From NCBI GenBank assembly GCA_965644295.1, contig CBFFRP010000234.1, positions 62,001 to 126,000 on the forward strand: 64,000 nucleotides of DNA, given 5' to 3'. Below are positions 22,250-34,411 of this stretch, in pieces. Under the pieces are notes generated by a model, which saw only the letters and a list, made by a program, of their open reading frames with translations, searched no databases and had not been told where the DNA came from. This DNA comes from Paraphysomonas bandaiensis. Its lineage: Eukaryota; Chrysophyceae. A program made the position numbers and the translations under genes. Positions within the stretch are counted from its first letter, which is position 1; every line of letters starts with the position of its first letter.

Positions 22250-25200
22250 ATGGCCAGTGGTATAAAAGTAAAGTGTGTGTGTCGCATACGGCCACTGATC
22301 GATCGAGAAAAGGATGATAGTAAATGTGTGTCTGTAGTTACTCCACATAAAACATTAAAGGTCGCACCGGTAGACCCCGATGATAAGCCAGAGCTTCATA
22401 GTTTTAATTACGTTGCATCTGAGTTCGTCGCACAGAAGGCTTTCTTTCATACTGTAGGTAGACCAGTAGCTGAGAAATGTATTGCAGGTTGCAATGGTGC
22501 TATTTTGTGCTACGGCGAAGCCGGGGCCGGTACGATGCAAAAACTATATATTGTAGTCTCATAGCTTTGATCAGGTAAAACTCATACTGTATTCGGTACT
22601 CCTACTGTTCGGCCTGGGCCCTGGGACCGCGGCTTGGTTCCGCGTATGTTGGAGCTCATCTGGAGCCATTATGTTAGACTCCAACGAGAGGGGCGGCAGG
22701 CAAGGACTGTTCGGCATGAGCTGAAATGCTCAATAGTTGAGATTTATCAGGAAAAAATCTATGATCTTCTTCAAGCGCCTGAGACAGAGGGATGGACGGA
22801 GAGTTTGCAACTGCGAGAGGACATATCCAATGGGGTGTATGTTCAGGGTGCAGAGGAGAAAGTTATCGAGTCATGCCGTGATATAAAATATATGCTTGCA
22901 TTGGCATACCGTAACCGTAGAGCGGCAGGAAAAACTATTCATCGAGCACCCAACCGTTCTCACTTTGTATTTCAACTATATGTGGACTGCATCGAGGCTG
23001 CTGGGGAGGATGAGGGGGAAACTACATCGCGGGCGGGCACCGAAGGAAATACACTTATTGGAGACATATCCCGCGAGGAATCTCGCAGACGCGTTTCCAA
23101 GTTGTGTGTCATAGATTTGGCGGGGACAAATGTCTCAGCAGCTTCCAGTGTAAAGGGCGCACCGTTGACATCCAGGCGCTCACAGCCCCGACTGGAGGAG
23201 AGCATTGTTATTAGTCAATCGCTAGCTGCACTGGGAGATTTTATTCGTTCCCTAAGTTATTCTAGTGTATCTACCTCGGGAGCGTACATGAAGAGTGCGG
23301 ACCATACTATTACCCATATGCTTCAGGACACTCTTACTCCAGAAAGTGCAAAGGTAATACTCTTGTGCTGTACTAAGCTGTTGATTTTATATTATCAGAA
23401 CTGTATTCTCATTGCCGCTGTGTCCCCGTCGTCTATCTCTCGACAAGAGACATTACGAAGTATTATGTATGTGCAGCGTGCAGTTGGGCGTGTTAAGTCT
23501 TCCCGTATACGTTCAGATTCTGTCGTGTCTGAGACCGAACCTCCTTGTGAGTCGTTGCAGCTTGAAGGACGGACCCTTAAGCACTGCTTGAGCTCCATGT
23601 CTGTAATGACTGTTGACAGACCTCTTGGTTCTTCCGATAACGAAAAGGATGATACCTCGGAGGACATTGATAATTCAATGACTTCGTCAGAGTCCAGTCC
23701 TGTCTCAGAACAGACAGCTGATCCTTCTGCGGAGTTAGATATTGATGCCCAGGTATACTCGCGTGAAGCGGTATCACATCCTCGATCCCCAGAGACAACC
23801 CGGAAGGGTCGCTTTTCCGGTAGTCTTGCACGTATTTTTAGTTCAGAGGTCAACGGGCAAGACGCTAACACCACAAGAGAGACGAGGGAAGACGACCGCG
23901 AGGAGATAGTATCTTTTTTCACGCCACCTGCAATTCAAGAGCGCCCTAGCATTACCCAGCATGAAGTAGACACAATGATTGTATCACTTGCTGGCGAGAG
24001 TGACCGCAATGAGACAGATACCCAGCCTCAAATTCCCACGAAATCGGTAGACGAGGAAATAAAAGTTGAAGGAGACATTGGTTCTGGTGATGGGGGAGGA
24101 GATGAGGCGGTATGTGCACTTTTATATTATTTTTTGAACTATGTTACTAGTATTGCCAGGCTAGTGCAAGCTATGCCGATCTCGCATATCAGCTGAAGGA
24201 GGTAGTTGAAAGTAATATACGATTGCAAAAAGAAGTGAATTATTTGCGTGATCTTGATGTTATAAAAAGTCGTCGAATTACTGATTTGGAGCGAGAAGTT
24301 GAGGAGCTCCGCAAAACTCATGGATCTAATGCACATCGCGTGGGCTCCCCATGTGTATCGTCTCCCCCCATATCAGTGTCCGGCGTCCCTCCCCGGGTAC
24401 ACCCACACAGCATCTATACTCCCTACTCCAAGTCGTTAGATGATGATTTGGATGAAATTCCTTCTCAGATGGACTCTGAGTCACCCCAGCAGTCAAAAAT
24501 GCCATTGACGGGCGTCAAAGACAACCTGTCGAGACGATACAGTACAGGAATTCTCCCCAGTGAGGGAGGAATCACTACAATACATTCACCTCGACCTCGA
24601 TTCAGTGTCAGCGCAGCCTCAGGATATTTTGACACTGGCGAAATGGGTACTCAAGCTCTTTCGAACTTCCAGCGCAGAAGGAGCACAGGAGGTTTGCAAA
24701 GTGCATCTGCGTTGATCATGCAATCTCCTCTAGGTTCGCCGATTGCTACTGAATCCCCGCAGGTCCGAAGCACTCGTCGCACCAGCTTAACCTCGAGACT
24801 TCTTTTTCCTGGTCGCTCTGGCTCGTTTGATTTTGCGCATGCAGACTTTTTGTCTGATACCAGCGATGGTAAAGTAGGAATGCATACACCCATTCAGCGC
24901 CGAAAGTCTTTAGGAAATTCTTCTCCGAAAAGTCAACAAGCACTGGATATTAAGCCACTACGTAAAGTTGTTCAGAAATCTAATAGCATGAGACAGTCTT
25001 CTGATGGTATTACCAGGCGACAGGTATGGCTCTTTCAACTGTACATTCAATGCTACCTTCGTGAATCATAAGTACATATGATGTTTGTTTCAACTATTTC
25101 TATTGTATTGACGCCCGTTCACAGAGTTTGCCATCCCGCGATTATATCAGGCGACAGGTATTTGCTGAAGTGGGTATACTTCGAATATTGACGTATTTTG

Positions 25201-25293
25201 CAGAGTTCATCATTTGCATTTGCGAAGGATGATATGTTCCTGAATTCCATGGAGGGAAGTGATGATGCTGACTCCAAATGCTCTATTTCGTAG
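22250..25293 (+). CDS. Divergent kinesin-like protein
   Basis: Exons 22250-22529, 22575-23353, 23399-24109, 24160-25023, 25125-25157 and 25204-25293 give 918 aa; introns are 45, 45, 50, 101 and 46 nt. The start is the ATG at 22250 (KVKCVCRIRPL). The first intron splits the P-loop, which becomes YGEAGAGKTHTVFG when joined. Switch I is represented by APNRSHFVF and switch II by VIDLAGTN. The usual tubulin-binding loop (YRDSKLT) is replaced by KSADHTITHMLQDTL. Beyond the motor (about 1-320) comes an S/E-rich region, a coiled coil (YQLKEVVESNIRLQKEVNYL), and a long Ser/Arg-rich tail with repeated RR(R/K)S phosphosite-like motifs. The subfamily is not assignable. A 33-nt micro-exon precedes the last one. 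Confidence 0.85.
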
Positions 25294-25880
25294 ATACCGG
25301 CGAGTAGTAGCGCTTGTGAACTGCTTCCACAGGTATGCAGGATATATAAATCCGTTGTAAGCGTAATATATATGGCACAGAGGCGTAAACAATATTTCGA
25401 AATTTTAATCGTCGTGACTGTGCTTCAGATTTCATATGGAAATTAAATTAGTTATGTGTTGCCCAGCGCAACAGTGAGTATGTGTTTGACAGCTTTATGT
25501 TGTGTCAGTGTGCGTTAGTCATTTTGCAGTAATGCAAAGTATGGAATACTTAAAATTCTGGCGATTCACTTGGACAGTGTGTCCTCCATGTATTTATAAT
25601 AATGTTCACGTTTTGCTGTATTTTTGAAGGCACGGATAAAGCCTGTTCAGAGTATTTCTTTGGTCGTGTTGATTTGTTTTTGATCACTGCGTTCTGTAGT
25701 CTAGTACTGTGATAAGTTCTGACGTGATCTATACACTCGAACTAGAGAGAGTGTCGCACAGATAATCACGTTGTTAAAATTGTGAGTCGGCTGAGCCTTC
25801 GCATTGTCTGGAGTAGGCGTGAATGAAACATACATATATACATAGGTGGTACGAACTACAGCTGGGCGGAAGTGCGAGAC
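25294..25880. other. Intergenic spacer
   Basis: No supported feature. It is the 3' flank of the kinesin gene and 5' flank of the next gene. Confidence 0.45.
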
Positions 25881-26623
25881 ATGGGATTGTGCTCCTTAAA
25901 TTCAGCCGAGAGCGGTGCATTTCGTGTGTATATTCCCAACAGTGTGTTGCGCATGAGTGCTGCAGTTAATGTGTGGTGCGCACCGATTGGCAAGACAGCG
26001 AAGCATCTCGTCTCTTCGCTCGAGGAGTTTGTCAATGCTGTAGACGATAGCATGTATGAGGTAGAAATGTTGCAGTTATGGGAAAATTTGGTACGTAATT
26101 TTACTGCTTTCGTGTTTGGAGCTTGGGGTTAAAGAAATTTCTTTGACAACGTTGTTCGGGGGACTTTCAATGCAATTGCACTGATGTGGTGAAGTTGACT
26201 CCACTGTGTGTATTTCTCTCTGCAATGGCATTGCATCCCGAGCTGCCTGATATGCTACCTGAATACGAAAATACTGCTAGTGAGATTAACGGACAAGATG
26301 GTAATGAGGTTGTTATAAACGCAGCTGGGGTATCGGCAGTAGATATATTTTTTGCCTTGGGGCTGCCATCAGGTCGCGTGGTGACCATACTGGATCAGCG
26401 GAAGGAGCGAGCGCAACGGTACATTCAACAAAAGCAGTTTAATGCTTATATGATAATGCTCAACGGCATACCGACGACAAGTTTGTGTTTGCTCTTCTCA
26501 ACAACTTGTCCTCTCGTTGCCGATAAGAGCTACGTAAAAAATTGCAATTGTGGTGTCAAGTGTGGAGCACAGAAATTTTTATGGGTTTATATCTACTCAT
26601 CCAGCTGCCAACCCCTCTCTTGA
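25881..26623 (+). CDS. Small unknown protein, gene model uncertain
   Basis: A plausible model has exons 25881-26090 and 26195-26623 with a 104-nt intron (GTACGT to GTGAAG). The first exon reads as a globular protein (FRVYIPNSVLRMSAAVNVWC, KHLVSSLEEFVNAV) and the second continues with LTPLCVFLSAMALHPELPDM and GLPSGRVVTILDQRKERAQR. I do not recognise the family. The frame loses protein-like character after about 26450, while the +1 frame from 26461 reads DDKFVFALLNNLSSRCR and then stops. A further small intron or a frameshift near 26440-26470 is therefore possible. Confidence 0.45.
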
Positions 26624-28983
26624 CATTAATTCGGCCTCGTAGTTGCTGTTGCAGTTATTCACCCCTATGAAGGAATTTAGTGTTGCCAAAGCTATCATGC
26701 TGCGACGAAAGTCATATCGTTTTGAATCTTTTGAAGATTTACGAAGTTTTTTTTAATGCGCAGTGACAGGAGGCGATAAGAAATAAAATGGCTAATAAAA
26801 ACGAGATGAAATAATAGGTGCAAACATTTATTTTTCTGAGTAAGAGAGGGAGCGACTATACATTTTCAAGTCGCAACGTGTAATTGAGATAAACTGTTTA
26901 ATATAGTCGCCCTTTTGACACCCTTCGGCTTCGAGATGAGGTTCAAAGCCGACTTAAACGAATGAACTAGCGAATGTCAATTTAATATGACACCAGGAGT
27001 GTTAGCACCTGTGTGAGAGGGCATGTTTGTGAATGAAAATGTGCACAGATATATTATTGGGGGTATGTAGTAAGTATCATGTTATCTGTAAGTGGGATAA
27101 TGGATAATGTATGTAGTATGTAAACATAGCAGTGATAGTTGGTGTGTGAATGGCACAGAGTAATGTGTGAGGCAATGCTAATAATAGTATATTTATTTGT
27201 GATATCAGTCACACACAAGGAGATAGACCCGAGCTAGATGGCTAGGGACAATAGGTACATTGTGCTAAAACCATATAGTCTCCACAAGATATGTGGTGCG
27301 AGGCAGGTAGTAGGGGATACAACATCTACTATATTTGAGTTTGGCATATAGCAAACTCAATTTAACAAGGCGCGTAGGCAACCGAGTTAGCACCTGAAGA
27401 CACAGCAGAAAGAGCAAGGTTGATGTAAAGTTAAACTTAGCTCCTGATTAATTAAAATCATGAATAAACACAACAATAAATTTTATTCCTAAACATTTTC
27501 ATCTGGGTTTAAACGCGGGATGAAGAACATACTAAGCAGCCGTGGGAATCCAATGCAGGTGGTGTCATGGGCTAAAAATGCAATAGGAATAAAACAAAGC
27601 ATGTTATAAAATTCAGCACCACCCAATCATTTGTCTCGAAAACTAGTAGAATGAAGTTAGAATCAGCAGTGCAACGAATGTGTGTATCAATTGTGTGATG
27701 TAAAGGGAGGAACGCGTGAATAGTGATTGATATATAGTGCGGTGGATAGAGGTGTATATACGAGAATGGAGTTCAGGAGAGGTATGATATAATTAAATCT
27801 TAATTTAATGTACATGATGATATAAGTTTATCCAATGCTCTTGGGTAGATATGACAGACACGTCACAACACTATCCCTTCTCCTCCGGCAATAGTTGGAT
27901 GATAGGGTTAGGGTTAAGAGGGGTGAGAGGTTACGTATCAGTGGACTCGTCATCACCAAACATCATGGATTCAATGTAGGCACGGTGACAGGTGTATACT
28001 ACCACAGATACTGCTCTTGTCAATATTCTTACCACTTCTGGGGTACATATAGCCTTTTTGGTTGCAACCAAGAGTGCTCCTCTTAATTCTCCACTCCACA
28101 CATGGCGGGTTGTCTTTCAGTTGAAGAACTGTAAGAGGGGAGAGGGGTCAGTGTATGTGATTCGTAATGCGACTTGAACTCCCATAGTTTCCAAGGAATA
28201 TTGGCTTAAAAATTTACTAGAAATGATTTTGCTGGTCTCGATTTCTTAGTAGAGTGGAAAGATTTCTTACATAACCAGTTCGTAGCTAATCGCTCAGTGC
28301 AGTGTTACTAATTACTAATGGATTCGAATCCATTGCGATCTGTGCTCAGCCCATTCATGATGCAGTTTACATATTTCTGCAACATTTTCCGAGGAACATA
28401 TGTAATTCACATCGCCAAGTCAAATCGATAAATGCAGTACAGAAGTACTGTGCTGGTATTTATAAGTCAGGGCCTGGTAACCATTAATGGTAGTCCAGTT
28501 CCCGGAAATTATAATGGCGTTAATGGCATTACCATTAACGGTTACCAGGTCCTGGTATAAGTACTGTGGTGCTGTGGAGAATATCCAGTTGACCATAATA
28601 GACTAGACATTCTGACGACACAGCTTCTCTTAAGATATACCAACCAATGTCAATTTCTGAGAATATTAATATGAACCATAATATATACATAACATACCAA
28701 TCTTTGCAATTTCCAGTGTTTAAAAAAATAGTGGAAGTATTACTTTACTTCATATAATAGTCAATGTTCACCGAAAACATAATTTTCGAAACACTGATAA
28801 TACGACTAGATATAACCATTACTACCCTAATAATCAGTATACTTTAAATAACTAAATAACTGCAGTCAGTAATAAACAAGACCTTGACGAAATATCAAAC
28901 AGGACAATGCAGTAATATTTCATAATAATACAATGTGAAGAAATAATCGCCCTCAACAAAATCTAACTTCTAACGTAGTCAAG
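26624..28983. other. Long intergenic spacer with one MITE
   Basis: No intact gene. Bases 27930-28150 are unusually open in two minus-strand frames and could be a degraded exon, but I do not recognise a family. A hAT-type MITE lies at 28468-28554. Confidence 0.45.
28468..28554. mobile_element. hAT-like MITE, copy 1 (87 bp)
   Basis: The element begins CAGGGCCTGGTAACC and ends with the near-perfect inverse GGTTACCAGGTCCTG, with inner palindromic TTAATGG/CCATTAA blocks. Flanks TTATAAGT (28460-28467) and GTATAAGT (28555-28562) form an 8-bp target duplication with one mismatch. Terminal CAGGG and 8-bp duplications are hAT features. It is too short to encode anything. Confidence 0.8.
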
Positions 28984-30905
28984 TCAGAGCCGATGATACA
29001 AAGACTTTCTTGTATGATCTAAACGCAGAAATATAATGAGATATATAGCATATTCATAATCCTCTTACCTTGACCTTGACGGATAGTGCGCCCTGTATCA
29101 GATATTTTCGGAAGTAGTACGGGGCTCTGAGGCTTGTATAAACTAGGCGGTCGAGGACTGATACGCACCACGTGTTGGTCCATTGAGTCCTCTCCACTGA
29201 TTGACTTCCGGCGAGCATTGCCTGTTTGTAAAGTAATTATGTAGTTATATATTGCATATATATAACAACTCTTCACTGGATGATTACATTGTCAGGCATT
29301 TAAATATTTAAGAAAGACTATATGCGACGTCGTACCGTCATTGTCGGCTCTCTTACACGGTGTATTATCGAGTGATGCCCTTTGAAGTGGTGTAGTACAC
29401 TTCCCCTCAGCTCGCTCCTTCAGTCTTCCTCCTCTATTATTGATGCGGTGGTCCAAAGAAAGAGACGCAGCCACACTCTCTACCACCTCTCGAGTACCGC
29501 TGGAAGTCTGTCGATTGCACTTACTGCTCGCTGTATTGAAAGAAGCCCCGACACTCTCGATAGATGTTTTTTGATGCAACACGGGTGGCAACATTTCTGG
29601 TGAAAGTGCTGAATCTGTGATAACGTAGTTTTGGCCTATCTGCGTGTTTCTGTTAACATTTCGTATCACTTTCTCCGGGCTTATGGGAAATACATGAGTA
29701 GGTGACTCTTGTTTCGGATGATATTTCTCCTGTTCTTGATAAGAGAGATCGCTGAACTCTCCACAGTTGAACATTGACTGCCGTCTCTGCCTGGGTTTTA
29801 CCAGTTTTCTTTTGAATTTCTGAGCAGCCATAACTGCCCGGGCAGTAACCTTAAACTTCATACGTGCCTGGTAGGCACGTAGCTCGTCGAGGTTACCAGT
29901 CAAGTCGCGGGCACTCAGAATCATGGGGTCCACATGAAGCTAAAGAGATATTACCACAACAGGACGCAGAACAGATATATATAAATGATATGTTACTTAC
30001 CCATGGATGATCCAGCGCCTCATGCGCCGTCATACGCTGTTTGGGGTTTACTCTCAATAGACTCGATATAAAATTTTTGGCCTCCGTGGACACAGCTCCC
30101 CAGTGTTCTTCGTCAAATTCATACTCACCACGCTTTATACTTGAAAACAAATCTCCTATGTCCTCTTCATCAAAAGGTAAATATCCCCCAAGCAAACAGT
30201 AGCTGACCACTCCCAGCGCCCACATGTCCACTGCTTTACCATAAGGACAAGAGTTGAGGATCTCAGGAGCTGCATATGAAGGAGTACCACAAGGAGTCGA
30301 GAGAGTTGGCTGTGAAGCAACTGCTGCCAGACCGAAGTCTGCAATTTTCAGACTGGTGTCATCGCTTTTACTCACCAAAAGCAAATTTTCTGGCTTGATA
30401 TCTCTGCATCACATTTATTAAATATATACCATTAATACAGTATGAAGCTTGCCTGTGAACGACATCATTGTCGTGGAGATATTTAATTCCCGTGCAGATG
30501 ACTCGCACACAATCTCGAGCAACATCTTCCGTGTATTTTACTTTAGTGACTATTCGCTCGAACAGCTCACCGCCTGCCATATACTCCAGTACCACATACG
30601 TAGACGTATTGTCATCAAAAGCGTCCATAAACTGTACAATATATGGATGGTTTAAGCTCTTCATTATCTTAATCTCGTTATCTAAGTTGTCTCTATCAGC
30701 AGGGGGCATATCCTTCTTACAGCAGCACTTCACTGCGACTCTCTTTCCTGTCACTCTATGCGCAGCTAACTTCACTACTGAAAATGCTCCTTCTCCTAAC
30801 TATACGATAGATAATAAGCATACACAGCACAGTCTCTGATAAGAGTGTTACGACCTTCTTCCCCACAGCATACTGCTTCTTTAACATCACGTACCCGTCA
30901 CTCAT
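28984..30905 (-). CDS. CaMK-type serine/threonine protein kinase
   Basis: Six exons, 30905-30855, 30799-30453, 30403-30001, 29939-29336, 29221-29069 and 29018-28984, give 530 aa. All kinase landmarks are present: glycine loop LGEGAFSVVK, lysine in VAVKCCCKK, HRDIKPEN (formed across an intron), DFG in KIADFGLA, CGTPSYAAPEIL, and DMWALGVVSYCLLGGYLPF. The order matches CaMKI or CDPK-like kinases. The post-kinase helix (LDELRAYQARMKFKVTARAV, then MAAQKFKRKL) resembles the autoinhibitory or calmodulin-binding segment of this group; no EF-hands follow. The C-terminal 170 residues are disordered. The intron at 30404-30452 has a GC donor. The last exon is inferred from a good GT-AG pair at 29068 and 29019. 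Confidence 0.9.
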
Positions 30906-31128
30906 ATTGTACAGCAACGGTCTACTATCTCATCATCTGAAGAAGCTCTTGGCCCTCTCGATAGAGCGGAATCTTTAGGTTGGATGTATGTGTGTGTTAA
31001 TACTAAGAGCTCGACCAGTACACGTGCCGTCTCTGTACTGTATGCTGTGTGTGTATGTATACAGAGTGCTACACCCTCAGAAGTGAAGTGAAGTGAAGTG
31101 CCAACCAATCACACGACATCCATGGACT
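30906..31128. other. 5' flank of the kinase gene
   Basis: It holds an AAGTG short tandem run (31080-31100), TG-rich simple sequence and the left insertion border of the foldback element. Confidence 0.4.
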
Positions 31129-34100
31129 GTATACCGACAACAGCATCGGAGGGGCAGCACCCACATCGGAGGGGCAACATCCGTAGTCCCGTTTTTGTGT
31201 TCTGTACGTGAATATTAGTATGATCGAATGGGGATGGCGGGCTCTTCATATCTACACACCACATCCAAATAAGCATATCTTCATATTTAAACTATTCGGA
31301 ATGTACTGTTGTGTTGTTGTGCCCACTGTAGAAACTTAATTTTATCGATTTTATGCTGTAATGATGCAGGAAAACCACCCAAATAATGACCACAGTGGGG
31401 ATCACACAATCCCATTATCATGAAGTGCTCGTGACAATCATACATCCCTACTAGATGAAGACTGTCCCCTGGATGATTTGTCATTAGATATCTTTTGAAG
31501 GAGCTTCAGAAAGAGCTATCAGCGGATGAGGTATACGACGAAAAGTGTTTACATGAAGCTCTTCTGCAGCAGTGCAGGGCAACTATGAAAGGAAGGATAT
31601 ATGCAAAGATATCCAAAGAGAATGGGGAAATGGAGGGAGAAACAAAACTAGGAGACAAGATTTGAAGATAGGTGGCATTGAATATATATCATTATGCTTT
31701 ATCATGAAGACTTTAAAGCGAACTAGAATTTAAGGACATACATACTTCCCTTGCAGTAAGTTGTAAGACGAAGTTGTTTGTGAGTATGGATTTCATGATA
31801 TATACAACTAATGTGGTGTACGTTGTAGATCGCCGTAATGATATTGCATTTCGGTCAATAGTACATACTTAAATCATCGTATGCCTTATTTGCATAAACC
31901 ATTTGATGTAACCTAAAACTGTAATGATGTATGTTATACTTTCCGTGTAGTAAGCTATTTATGCATGTATATTGCATGATGTAACAAATGTAATGTATGC
32001 TGTAGGCCGCTGCAATGATATTCGAATTTGTTTTTGTTAATTGCACATACTCAAACCTTCGTATGTCACAACTATTTGTCTAACGTTATCTCGCAGCAGC
32101 AATTTCTAGCGAGCGTGTGCAAGCAAGCTAGGGACTATTTATTATAGTTTACAGACAATCGTTTCAATGTACTCATGCTAAGGTATAGCAAGTAGCTATG
32201 TAACGCTTGTAAAATGTTTATATGTGCGCGAATAATAAGACGAAGAGCCGTTGCATCTAACACTATTATAAAACGGGACAACCTCACCCCTGTACGTCAT
32301 TTGTCTAAATTTTAAAGTCTAAAATATTTACTACCTGCCAAACTGTGTCTAGGTACAAGTAGGAAAAGGCTTGTTAAGACCCTGATATAGTGGAGAAATT
32401 TTGCAAGGAGGAGGGGTGAGAAGAAAGAAATAATGCCGCAGCTTTGGCGAAACATGCGAAGGCGGCTTAGGCTCTGTTGGGAAGGTAATCAGAGAAGGAC
32501 AGGTTTAATTCCTTATCTCCAGAGCAGTATAAGGCTGAGAAAGTGACCAAGAAAAGAGTAGGAGCTGAAGCAATAAGACAGAAGTTTGAAGCAGTCGCTG
32601 GAGAATTAGCTGAAGCTCTTGTTTTCCTTGAAACATATCATCGTTGAAGAGTATCTGAGTTAAACGTTTTTGAAGTATATTAGTTGAAACATGTTTTGTT
32701 TGAAAAGTGTTTCAGCTGTAACATGTCTTGTTTGAAAAGTGTTTTAGTTGTAACATGTCTTGTTTGAAAAATATTTTAGTTTTAACATGTTTTGGATGAA
32801 CAAATGAGAAGTATTCTAGCTGAACCATGTTTTGTTTAAAAAGTGTATTAAGTAGAAACGTACTAACCTTTTTTAAAAGTATCTGAATTGAAACAACTTT
32901 TGAAACATCTAAACGATGTATGAAATAAATTGCCCAGGAATAGTATGAAAAAATTCCATGTACCTGCACGAAACAGATTGCTTACGAGGCCAGGCAGCAA
33001 GCAGTATAACCGTTTTTCGTCTTATTATTCGCGCACATATAAACATTTTACAAGCGTTACATAGCTACTTGCTATACCTTAGCATGAGTACATTGAAACG
33101 ATTGTCTGTAAACTATAATAAATAGTCCCTAGCCTGCTTGCACATGCTCGCTAGAAATTGTTGCTGCGAGATAACGTTAGACAAATAGTTGTGACATACG
33201 AAGGTTTGAGTATGTGCAATTAACAAAAACAAATTCGAATATCATTGCAGCGGCCTACAGCATACATTACATTTGTTACATCATGCAATATACATGCATA
33301 AATAGCTTACTACACGGAAAGTATAACATACATCATTACAGTTTTAGGTTACATCAAATGGTTTATGCAAATAAGGCATACGATGATTTAAGTATGTACT
33401 ATTGACCAAAAAGCAATATCATTACGGCGATCTACAACGTACACCACATTAGTTGTATATATCATGAAATCCATACTCACAAACAACTTCGTCTTACAAC
33501 TTACTGCAAGGGAAGTATGTATGTCCTTAAATTCTAGTTCGCTTTAAAGTCTTCATGATAAAGCATAATGATATATATTCAATGCCACCTATCTTCAAAT
33601 CTTGTCTCCTAGTTTTGTTTCTCCCTCCATTTCCCCATTCTCTTTGGATATCTTTGCATATATCCTTCCTTTCATAGTTGCCCTGCACTGCTGCAGAAGA
33701 GCTTCATGTAAACACTTTTCGTCGTATACCTCATCCGCTGATAGCTCTTTCTGAAGCTCCTTCAAAAGATATCTAATGACAAATCATCCAGGGGACAGTC
33801 TTCATCTAGTAGGGATGTATGATTGTCACGAGCACTTCATGATAATGGGATTGTGTGGTCCCCACTGTGGTCATTATTTGGGTGGTTTTCCTGCATCATT
33901 ACAGCATAAAATCGATAAAATTAAGTTTCTACAGTGGGCACAACAACACAACAGTACATTCCGAATAGTTTAAATATGAAGATATGCTTATTTGGATGTG
34001 GTGTGTAGATATGAAGAGCCCGCCATCCCCATTCGATCATACTAATATTCACGTACAGAACACAAAAACGGGACTACGGATGTTGCCCCTCCGATGTGGG

Positions 34101-34131
34101 TGCTGCCCCTCCGATGCTGTTGTCGGTATAC
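31129..34131. mobile_element. Foldback-type element: two ~1.12-kb inverted arms around a ~0.76-kb spacer
   Basis: Bases 31129-32252 are almost identical to the reverse complement of 33009-34131, differing at only a few positions (for example GGGGATCACAC versus GGGGACCACAC). The arm tip has two tandem CATCGGAGGGGCA units. Immediately outside CCGACAAC/GTTGTCGG both ends show TATA, a possible 4-bp (or TA) target duplication. Each arm carries a coding-looking remnant (31494-31665, mirrored in the right arm: ELQKELSADEVYDEKCLHEA, then ALLQQCRATMKGRIYAKI). The spacer (32253-33008) differs from the arms and has 32-bp repeats at about 32690-32860. No transposase is recognisable, so the element is probably non-autonomous. 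Confidence 0.8.
32690..32860. repeat. Degenerate ~32-bp tandem repeat in the foldback spacer
   Basis: Units follow the pattern ACATGT(T/C)TTGTTTGAAAAG followed by TGTTTTAGTTGTA, repeated about four to five times with drift. Only the unit pattern is visible; no function is apparent. Confidence 0.65.
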
Positions 34132-34411
34132 TGGTATACAGGAGTGTATGAAACGTAACCAACACACCGCTGTGTACTCTGACTGTATACTGTACCGTAT
34201 ATAGACCAAGATACCAGAGAATGTTTAGAACTTTCACGAAAAACTACACCGTATACTGCGGTATACACATGCCATACTGGTGTGTAACTATCTCTTGAAC
34301 TAGCTAACCACTCCAATGCTACAGGCTGGATGGTCAGAGCAGGCACACAGTTCAACGGTGAATGCTTTCTCCTTGTTCCTCATATCATTTGACCCGCACT
34401 AGTTATATGAA
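34132..34411. other. 5' flank of the metallophosphoesterase gene
   Basis: The region between the foldback border and the ATG at 34412 has several short GTATAC-rich stretches. No exon is seen. Confidence 0.4.

Noticed and set aside
27905-27918. Two tandem TTAGGG units, interstitial telomere-like
   Set aside because: Only two units; expected by chance in 64 kb of this composition.
28300-28340. ATTCGAATCC, similar to a tRNA B box
   Set aside because: I could not build an acceptor stem, D arm and anticodon arm around it; the motif is part of a local palindrome.
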